NCBI GenBank assembly: GCA_017861495.1 | Contig: JAGFXW010000005.1 | Span: 1-32,265 of the forward strand | Direction of reading: 5' to 3' | DNA from: Bacillota bacterium | Lineage (GTDB): Bacteria; Bacillota_C; Negativicutes; CTSoil-072 | Length of the DNA: 32,265 nucleotides | Shown: positions 25,919 to 32,265 of the stretch, in pieces | Numbering within the stretch: position 1 is the first letter of the stretch | How the letters are laid out: every line of letters starts with the position of its first letter | The notes under the pieces: model-generated | What the model was told of the DNA's origin: nothing | What the model saw: only the letters and a program-made list of their open reading frames with translations | The model's database searches: none | Translations under genes and position numbers: made by a program

Positions 25919-27541
25919 ATGGCTGACGATACTACTATGATGGATCATAAAAACGACACTATTTCCAAAGAAGGAACTTATGTCATAGCATTAAGCGATC
26001 TAGGCGTTTATTTAATGGTCAATCCCCCAAGTGGTAATGGAGTACCGGTAAAAGACAGCATAGTGATTGCCGACTTACAAAGTCGTGGCGTTAAAGATTT
26101 TCAAGCTTCGATGATTATTAAAATCATACGGGAAGCGCTGGGAGTTCCGACAAAAATTGCTGAAGCGCCGTCATTGCCAGCCGAGCCCGATATTCGTGTG
26201 CTTGTCAGCCGGGATCGAATGGAAGCCTCACTATCAATTTTTTTCCCCCAAAATTGCCGGCCAGTTTCAAGTGAAGAAATTTTTGCCAAACTGCAAAATT
26301 CCGGAGTTATATATAACTTGGATAAAGATGCGATTGAGAAAGCGCTTCGAAATCCGGGAATTACTACTGTATGTGCAAAAGGGAAACCTCCTGTAGCTGG
26401 TGATGACGCCAGAATAAAATATTATATTGATTTTGAAATGAAAGGGAAACCGGTTGAAGCTGAAGACGGTAGAGTAGATTATAAGAAACTGAATTTGTAT
26501 ACACAAGTACAACAAGGCGAACTGATTGCAGAAAAAATTCCCTTTACGTCGGGGGTCGAAGGAATTGATGTTCTAGGGCAGATAGTACCGGCAAAATCGG
26601 GGAAAGATATACCGTTTCCACTGGGTAAAAATGTAATTCTTGAAAATAATAATCAGATCGCAGCAGGTTTAGCCGGCCAAGTCATATTGAAACGTAATAA
26701 GATCCATGTTATTCCGATGATTGAAGTGAATGGAGACGTAGATTTATCAACAGGGAATATTGAATTTAACGGTAATGTTATTATTCATGGTTCCGTACAG
26801 CCAGGTTTTAGTATTAAAGCGGAAGGCGACGTTGAGATCCAGGGGACGGTCAGCGGCGCTGTTGTTGAAGGAAATAATGTGACAATTAGAATGGGAATTC
26901 AAGGCATGCAGCAAGGTTATATAAAAGCAGCAATCAATTTAACAACACATTTTATTGAAAATGCGATGGTGTCGGCAGGCCAAGATATATTCGTCCGTGA
27001 TGTGATCCTGAACAGTCATATAAGTGCAGGCCGTAAGATAGAAGTGATCGAACGACGCGGCGCTATTATTGGCGGTGAGGTTTCGGCAGGTGAAGAAATC
27101 CATGCAAAAACTGTAGGTACGCCCTCCGCTTTAAGTACAAATTTGCAAGTAGGTGTAAACCCGCTCTTGCGGGAAGAATATACGCATTTACGTAAAAATT
27201 TAAAGAACCATAAATCTAACTTGGATCAAACGCAAAAAGCTCTTTCCATTCTAAAAACATTGGATCAGTCTGAGTTACCACCTGAAAAACGTGAATTGTT
27301 GCTTAAACTTACGAAAACTCATTTTTATCTTATTGGTCAAATAGATTCTATTCAAAACAGAATTAATGAAATTGAGAACAGTTTTGACGAAATGCGTCAT
27401 GGTAAAATTCGGGTATCAGATATTGTATATCCTGGGGTGAAAATTGTCGTTGGTACTTTGGTTAAACCAATCCGGGAAACAATGAAATTTGTGGTTTTTT
27501 ATGTCGGTGACGGAGAAATAGTATCAGGATCATATCGATAA
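25919..27541 (+). CDS. FapA-like DUF342 polymer-forming protein
   Basis: The 540-residue product belongs to the DUF342/FapA family. The N-terminal part (about 1-190) is mixed alpha/beta. The central part (about 200-400) has the repeated short beta pattern of a beta-helix, with GDVDLSTGNIEFNGNVIIHG and GDVEIQGTVSGAVVEGNNVT. A coiled-coil-like helix region follows (about 415-490, REEYTHLRKNLKNHKSNLD) and a small C-terminal beta domain. Such genes commonly sit after sigD in Firmicutes fla operons. The function is uncertain; a role in cell envelope or flagellar assembly is inferred from placement. Confidence 0.85.
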   Translation: MADDTTMMDHKNDTISKEGTYVIALSDLGVYLMVNPPSGNGVPVKDSIVIADLQSRGVKDFQASMIIKIIREALGVPTKIAEAPSLPAEPDIRVLVSRDRMEASLSIFFPQNCRPVSSEEIFAKLQNSGVIYNLDKDAIEKALRNPGITTVCAKGKPPVAGDDARIKYYIDFEMKGKPVEAEDGRVDYKKLNLYTQVQQGELIAEKIPFTSGVEGIDVLGQIVPAKSGKDIPFPLGKNVILENNNQIAAGLAGQVILKRNKIHVIPMIEVNGDVDLSTGNIEFNGNVIIHGSVQPGFSIKAEGDVEIQGTVSGAVVEGNNVTIRMGIQGMQQGYIKAAINLTTHFIENAMVSAGQDIFVRDVILNSHISAGRKIEVIERRGAIIGGEVSAGEEIHAKTVGTPSALSTNLQVGVNPLLREEYTHLRKNLKNHKSNLDQTQKALSILKTLDQSELPPEKRELLLKLTKTHFYLIGQIDSIQNRINEIENSFDEMRHGKIRVSDIVYPGVKIVVGTLVKPIRETMKFVVFYVGDGEIVSGSYR

Positions 27542-27651
27542 GAATAATTTATCTTTATTTGCTCTTTAATAGGTAATATGAAATATATTCCAGTCGGTTC
27601 TTAATCACAAGCATATAGGTTTTAAAAAAAAGAAATTGCAGGTGAAAGCAG

Positions 27652-27987
27652 ATGAACCTTCTTCCTATTGATTTGCAAGTAATGATCCCGCGGGTTTCCG
27701 AAGTTGGTAAAGTTCAACAAATTAGTGATCGGCAACAAATGTTGCAGCATCAGCAGGTTGCCGATCAATGGGTTGATATTGCCAATCTACGTAATAGCCA
27801 GGTGCAAAATATTCATAAATCGGATTCCAAAAAAGTTCGCAGCGACAACCAGGAAAGAGGCTCTTTTTCCAGCTCAAAACGGCATAATGAAAATAATATA
27901 CAAATGAAAAACGAAGAAGAGGATCAGGCACCCGATTTTGTATGTGAAGATCCGGTTCGTGGTCATAACATAGATATAAAAACTTAA
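27652..27987 (+). CDS. Hypothetical Q-rich protein between fapA-like and swrB-like genes
   Basis: I cannot name this gene. The 111-residue product starts MNLLPIDLQVMIPRVSEVG, a patterned hydrophobic stretch that looks conserved in style. A Gln/Asp/His-rich region (residues 23-45) and a charged, probably disordered C-terminus follow. It has no membrane helix and no cysteine pair. An AGGTGAAAG at about 27640-27648 precedes ATG 27652. It lies 110 bases after the FapA-like gene and 15 before the next, so it is co-transcribed. No function is suggested. Confidence 0.65.
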   Translation: MNLLPIDLQVMIPRVSEVGKVQQISDRQQMLQHQQVADQWVDIANLRNSQVQNIHKSDSKKVRSDNQERGSFSSSKRHNENNIQMKNEEEDQAPDFVCEDPVRGHNIDIKT

Positions 27988-28002
27988 TGAGGTGTCGTTG
28001 TC

Positions 28003-28521
28003 ATGTTTAGTGGTATTGTGTTCATGATGCTTATTTTTTGTTTTGTTGTTTTTTTTATAATTTATAAACGGAATATGTTAATTCGCATGTTTTCCCTGAA
28101 AGTGGAAGATCATGCTTTGCAGTTTCAAAATCAATTACAGGAAACAGGCACAGTTGTAATTGACCGTCTTGAAATGCAAATTACACATTTGGAATATTTA
28201 CTGGAAGAATCAGATAAACGTATTGAAATACTTAACCGTCAAATACAAACAATTGAAGGACTCCTGCAAAACCCGTTGATCCAACCTTCCGAAATTATAG
28301 GTGAAGCAATTAGTTCTGACAAATTACCGGATAACAAACAGAATTCCGCAGAAAAGTTATCAGGGGCTAATCTAACGGAAAATCTTGACATGGAAGATAA
28401 AAACCGTCGGCAATTGGTTCTTGGTCTTGCGGAACAAGGATATACCATTACTGAAATAGCTAAAGCGACTTCAATTGGCAAAGGCGAAATTATGTTGCTT
28501 TTGCAATTAAATAAAAAGTAA
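28003..28521 (+). CDS. SwrB-like protein (DUF6115-type): membrane anchor, coiled coil and HTH-like tail
   Basis: The 172-residue product has one N-terminal membrane helix (about residues 3-23), then a long charged coiled coil (about 35-90). A polar linker follows. The C-terminal segment LVLGLAEQGYTITEIAKATS resembles a small helix-turn-helix. The layout and the place immediately before rpsB match SwrB (YlxL) of Bacillus, which is known to help activate flagellar export and the C-ring. Sequence identity to SwrB was not measured, so this is positional and architectural inference. There is no clear terminator between this gene and rpsB. Confidence 0.75.
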   Translation: MFSGIVFMMLIFCFVVFFIIYKRNMLIRMFSLKVEDHALQFQNQLQETGTVVIDRLEMQITHLEYLLEESDKRIEILNRQIQTIEGLLQNPLIQPSEIIGEAISSDKLPDNKQNSAEKLSGANLTENLDMEDKNRRQLVLGLAEQGYTITEIAKATSIGKGEIMLLLQLNKK

Positions 28522-28620
28522 TATGATTTGAAAAAAGAAATTCCAATTTGTAATATTAATTTCTATGCCTGAACGCGGTGGGCGGTAATAAGTTTTTCAT
28601 GTAAGGAAATAAAAAGTAAT
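28509..28620 (+). repeat. 14-base direct repeat flanking the intergenic region before rpsB
   Basis: AAATAAAAAGTAAT occurs at 28509-28522, where it includes the end of the SwrB-like gene and its stop, and again at 28607-28620. The copies are 98 bases apart and exact. The sequence is A-rich, so chance is possible. The stretch between shows no gene. Confidence 0.4.
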
Positions 28621-28641
28621 GACACTCAAGCTCAACATCTA

Positions 28642-28670
28642 TTGTTTTATCATATTAGTTATGGTATAAT
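28642..28670 (+). promoter_or_regulatory. sigma-A-type promoter for rpsB
   Basis: TTGTTT at 28642-28647 and TATAAT at 28665-28670 are separated by exactly 17 bases. TGG directly before TATAAT makes an extended -10 (TGnTATAAT). It lies about 106 bases before rpsB and gives the translation cluster its own start point, apart from the fla/che operon. Confidence 0.85.
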
Positions 28671-28776
28671 TTGTTCCGGTGTAAATACACACGCGATCCA
28701 ATTTCAATGCTGTTCCGGGATACCGGTTACATTGAAAAATGCGGTTTGCGGAGGAAAAAACAGGAGGTTATGAAAA
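28671..28776 (+). promoter_or_regulatory. Structured 5' leader of rpsB
   Basis: The leader can form GTGT-AAAT-ACAC (28679-28690) near the expected transcription start. A larger stem follows, TTTCAATG (28702-28709) with CATTGAAA (28730-28737), holding an inner CCGG-GATA-CCGG hairpin (28715-28726). The 8-base string TGTTCCGG occurs twice (28672-28679 and 28711-28718). It is a candidate for S2 autoregulation, as known for several ribosomal protein leaders, but no known family is matched here. An AGGAGG lies before the rpsB ATG. Confidence 0.5.
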
Positions 28777-29475
28777 ATGGCAGTTATCTCAATGAAACAA
28801 CTTTTGGAAGCTGGTGTTCATTTCGGACATCAAACCAGAAGATGGAACCCCAAAATGGCACCTTATATTTTTACAGAGCGCAATGGGATTTATATTATCG
28901 ATTTGCAAAAAACTGTAAAAAAAGTAGAGGAAGCCTATAATTTTGTTCGTCAGATTGCTGAAGAAGGAAAAACGATCTTATTTGTCGGTACCAAAAAACA
29001 AGCGCAAGAAGCTGTTAAAGATGAAGCTTTACGTTGCAATATGTTTTTTGTGAATGAGCGTTGGCTTGGTGGTATGTTGACAAACTTCCAGACAATCCAA
29101 AAACGGATTGGACGCTTGCGTGAATTAGAAGATATGGAAACTAATGGAATATTTGATGTTTTATCGAAAAAAGAAGTTCTTACATTGCGTCATGAAATGG
29201 AACGCCTGCAAAAGTTTTTAGGCGGAATTAAAAACATGGGTAAATTGCCAGGAGCGCTATTCATAGTTGACCCTCGCAAAGAACGTATTGCAGTAGCAGA
29301 AGCAAGAAAATTATCAATCCCCATCGTTGGTATTGTAGATACAAACTGCGATCCGGACGAAATTGATTATGTTATCCCCGGCAATGATGATGCAATTCGC
29401 GCAGTTAAGCTTCTTTGTGGAAAAATGGCTGATGCAATGCTCGAAGGCCGCCAAGGCGAACAGGTAGAAGAATAA
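28777..29475 (+). CDS. rpsB: 30S ribosomal protein S2
   Basis: S2 is a small-subunit ribosomal protein. The 232 residues start [20 protein letters not shown] and include [53 protein letters not shown] and [19 protein letters not shown] follow, all diagnostic. Length is normal for Firmicutes. AGGAGG at about 28762-28767 is the ribosome site; the out-of-frame ATG at 28770 is not used. It has its own promoter. Confidence 0.99.
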   Translation: MAVISMKQLLEAGVHFGHQTRRWNPKMAPYIFTERNGIYIIDLQKTVKKVEEAYNFVRQIAEEGKTILFVGTKKQAQEAVKDEALRCNMFFVNERWLGGMLTNFQTIQKRIGRLRELEDMETNGIFDVLSKKEVLTLRHEMERLQKFLGGIKNMGKLPGALFIVDPRKERIAVAEARKLSIPIVGIVDTNCDPDEIDYVIPGNDDAIRAVKLLCGKMADAMLEGRQGEQVEE

Positions 29476-29587
29476 CATAAAAGTACAGTAAGACTTAGCT
29501 GGTGCCTGATTTTTGGGGAGCGAAGGCGAAGGCCTTATCGTTCTTATGTAGTCAGAAAGTATAAAATATACTTACCAGTAGACTGGT

Positions 29588-29621
29588 AAAGGTAAGGGCA
29601 AATAAATTAGCCCTTACCTTT
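29588..29621 (+). promoter_or_regulatory. 12-bp stem-loop in the tsf leader
   Basis: AAAGGTAAGGGC (29588-29599) pairs perfectly with GCCCTTACCTTT (29610-29621) around a 10-base loop. No T-run follows, so it is not a classic terminator, and AGGAGG for tsf starts 11 bases later. Just upstream, TTACCAG at about 29572-29578 and CTGGTAA can also pair, and CTTACC at 29571-29576 could pair with GGTAAG of the big stem, giving an alternative fold. Confidence 0.55.
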
Positions 29622-29644
29622 AATAGCAGACAGGAGGATTTATG

Positions 29645-30301
29645 ATGATTACAGCTGAAATGGTAAAAGAATTACGTGAACGCACTGGTGCGGGCATGAT
29701 GGATTGTAAAAAAGCGTTAACAGCCGTTGATGGAGATATGGAAAAAGCAATCGACCATTTGCGGGAAAAAGGATTGGCAGCAGCCGCAAAAAAAGCGGGT
29801 AGAATTGCCAGCGAGGGTTTGGTAGAAGCGTATATTCATGGCGGTGGTCGAATCGGCGTTTTACTGGAAGTTAACTGCGAAACAGATTTCGTTGCCAAAA
29901 CCGATGATTTTAAAGCGCTCGTAAAAGATATTGCGATGCAAATTGCCGCAGCTAACCCGGCATATGTAAAGCGTGAAGAAGTTCCGGCTGAGACGTTGGA
30001 ACATGAAAAAGAAATCCTTCGTGCTCAAGCGTTAAATGAAGGAAAACCAGAGCATATTGTCGATAAAATGATTGTTGGCCGGATCGAAAAGTTTTATAAA
30101 GAAGCTTGTCTTTTGGATCAAGCCTTTATTAAAGATCCAGATAAGACAATCAGCCAATTAATCACAGAAAAGATTGCAAAAATTGGCGAACAAATTTCCG
30201 TTCGTCGGTTTACCCGCTATCAAATGGGTGAAGGTCTTGAAAAGAAATCGGATGATTTTGCGGCTGAAGTCGCTTCCATTACGCAACAACCTTGCTCCTA
30301 A
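29645..30301 (+). CDS. tsf: Elongation factor Ts (short form)
   Basis: EF-Ts regenerates EF-Tu-GTP. The product is 218 residues from ATG 29645, starting [20 protein letters not shown]. The key EF-Tu-contacting motif [15 protein letters not shown] is present, and the UBA-like N-terminal domain is intact. It is the short form, as in many Firmicutes, with one core subdomain reduced. An earlier ATG at 29642 is 4 bases from AGGAGG, while 29645 is 7, which fits better. It is separated from rpsB by a structured 169-base gap. Confidence 0.98.
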   Translation: MITAEMVKELRERTGAGMMDCKKALTAVDGDMEKAIDHLREKGLAAAAKKAGRIASEGLVEAYIHGGGRIGVLLEVNCETDFVAKTDDFKALVKDIAMQIAAANPAYVKREEVPAETLEHEKEILRAQALNEGKPEHIVDKMIVGRIEKFYKEACLLDQAFIKDPDKTISQLITEKIAKIGEQISVRRFTRYQMGEGLEKKSDDFAAEVASITQQPCS

Positions 30302-30333
30302 GGCAAAGAAATTTTGCTAAACAATTAGAAAAT

Positions 30334-30373
30334 ACGGCTTGCGCCGAGCTTTAATAGCGACTACGCAAGCCGT
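30334..30373 (+). other. 10-bp stem-loop after tsf
   Basis: ACGGCTTGCG (30334-30343) pairs perfectly with CGCAAGCCGT (30364-30373) around a 20-base loop. It is followed by TGGTTGT, not a T-run, so it is not the terminator. It begins 32 bases after the tsf stop and may stabilise the tsf transcript. Confidence 0.5.
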
Positions 30374-30388
30374 TGGTTGTACTTATGT

Positions 30389-30419
30389 CCATCAGATACA
30401 ATTATATATTTCCTGATGG
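30389..30419 (+). other. 7-bp stem-loop between tsf and terminator
   Basis: CCATCAG (30389-30395) pairs with CTGATGG (30413-30419) around a 17-base AT-rich loop. It is the second of three stem-loops in a row after tsf, directly before the terminator. Role unknown. Confidence 0.4.
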
Positions 30420-30421
30420 GC

Positions 30422-30448
30422 AAAAAAGAACACCTTCGTGTTCTTTTT
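30422..30448 (+). terminator. Intrinsic terminator after tsf
   Basis: GAACAC (30428-30433) pairs with GTGTTC (30438-30443) over loop CTTC. The stem is flanked by AAAAAA (30422-30427) and followed by TTTTTATTTT (from 30444), which also extends the stem. This is a textbook Rho-independent terminator and should end the rpsB-tsf transcript before pyrH. Confidence 0.9.
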
Positions 30449-30558
30449 ATTTTAGGGTGGCCAGAAGTTTTCATCATTGTGCAAAAACAGGCATAAGTTT
30501 CGTGTGAATTTTTATATTTCAAAAGGATTTCAGGAAAGAATTGTAGAAACTGTTTGCT

Positions 30559-31899
<1,341 letters not shown>

Positions 31900-31902
31900 T
31901 AA

Positions 31903-32097
31903 TTGGACATAGTTGGACAACCTATTGAAGACGTTCTTCAGCAATTGGATGCTGGGCAATGCAAGTATGATGTAACATTAACAAAACCGGCTCGCAATAC
32001 ACAGACAGAGGGCGAAGCCCAATTGTACGTGATAAGGCAGAATATTACGCCAGACGGTGTTTATCATTTAATTGCAGCAGCTAAAATGAAGAAGTAG
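31903..32097 (+). CDS. Hypothetical small protein downstream of frr
   Basis: I cannot name this gene. The 64-residue product starts at TTG 31903, 3 bases after the frr stop (MDIVGQPIEDVLQQLDAGQC). It continues with polar beta-like sequence ending in the basic tail AAAKMKK. It has no membrane helix. A GAAGTGTGA just upstream is a weak ribosome site. The spacing implies it is translated with frr. The amphipathic start followed by beta strands suggests a small folded domain, but its function is unknown. Confidence 0.6.
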   Translation: MDIVGQPIEDVLQQLDAGQCKYDVTLTKPARNTQTEGEAQLYVIRQNITPDGVYHLIAAAKMKK

Positions 32098-32177
32098 CGT
32101 TCTATGAACTTATAGTTTTGAATTTATTAACTTTAGGATATACATCAATTTATGTATTTTTCAATGATATCAGTTGA

Positions 32178-32261
32178 TATTTGTTTTATGAAGCTGAATA
32201 TATGCATAAATGCGGTGCCTTTGCGGCGGTTTGCCCTGTTGGTGCTATTAAAGCTCCATGA
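32178..32261 (+). pseudogene. Remnant of a 4Fe-4S ferredoxin C-terminus
   Basis: The open frame 32178-32258 with TGA at 32259-32261 ends HKCGAFAAVCPVGAIKAP. Ferredoxin clusters read C-x2-C-x2-C-x3-C-P-x-G-A-I. Here Cys is kept at the second and fourth positions, but the first is Met and the third is Phe (TTT where TGT/TGC is expected). The stretch upstream (32098-32177) is AT-rich with no ferredoxin N-terminus visible, only a short palindrome at 32167-32180. A degraded gene is the best reading. It could instead be a short unrelated ORF, but the motif match is strong. Confidence 0.6.
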
Positions 32262-32265
32262 ATGG

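Noticed and set aside
28671..28940. Plus-strand ORF starting in the rpsB leader
   Set aside because: It overlaps rpsB in another frame and continues through the conserved S2 start, so it is a shadow.
29541..29567. Possible promoter before tsf (TTCTTA and TAAAAT)
   Set aside because: The spacer is 15 bases and both boxes are poor. Not enough to call.
32118..32144. Possible promoter TTGAAT and TATACA near the window end
   Set aside because: Spacer is 15 bases and the -10 is weak. The region is AT-rich, so chance matches are expected.

Overview
This window is most of a flagellar and chemotaxis (fla/che) operon followed by the start of the rpsB-tsf-pyrH-frr translation cluster. All confident genes are on the + strand. 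The gene content is typical of Firmicutes: FliY with CheC-like phosphatase sites instead of a plain FliN, CheC plus CheD, FlhF with a FlhG/YlxH-type MinD ATPase, a short FlgD, FlbD/SwrD, and a WhiG/SigD-type sigma factor. The linkage of fla/che to a DUF342/FapA gene and then rpsB-tsf-pyrH-frr, with moderately AT-rich DNA, suggests a Negativicutes (Sporomusa/Pelosinus-like) or related clostridial organism. That placement is inference; no taxonomic search was run.

Layout. Bases 1-3748 hold the end of fliG, then fliH, fliI, fliJ, a small lytic transglycosylase and a MotE-like membrane protein (switch, export ATPase, wall remodelling). Bases 3831-7575 hold the hook block: fliK, flgD, a TIGR02530-type gene and flgE. 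A strong hairpin follows flgE. Bases 7649-11715 hold flbD, motA, fliL, fliM, fliY and cheY. No motB lies between motA and fliL. Bases 11718-15224 encode the export gate fliO, fliP, fliQ, fliR and flhB. Then come flhA, flhF, flhG, a PilZ gene, cheB, cheA, cheW, cheC, cheD, a small membrane protein, the motility sigma factor, the FapA-like gene, an unrecognised Q-rich gene and a SwrB-like membrane/coiled-coil gene (to 28521). A clear sigma-A-type promoter and structured leader precede rpsB. tsf is followed by stem-loops and a clear intrinsic terminator. pyrH, frr and a 64-residue hypothetical gene follow, and the window ends in what looks like a broken ferredoxin gene.

How it works together. 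The genes give an almost complete export apparatus, the rotor/switch, hook-length control and a two-component chemotaxis core with phosphatase, deamidase and methylesterase adaptation. They also supply the sigma factor for late flagellar genes. Spacing is tight, with many overlaps (fliG/fliH, fliH/fliI, fliJ/SLT, fliM/fliY, flhF/flhG, cheC/cheD, pyrH/frr), so translational coupling is likely throughout.

I do not see an undescribed defence or mobile system here. The most unusual signals are lesions and gaps in otherwise ordinary genes. frr appears to lack its first ~12 codons at a junction with pyrH. The PilZ gene has homologous coding upstream of its first usable start, apparently off by one base. 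A ferredoxin remnant has two of its four cysteines. motB is missing from its expected place. There are also several unexplained RNA-like stem-loops around flgE, rpsB, tsf and pyrH.
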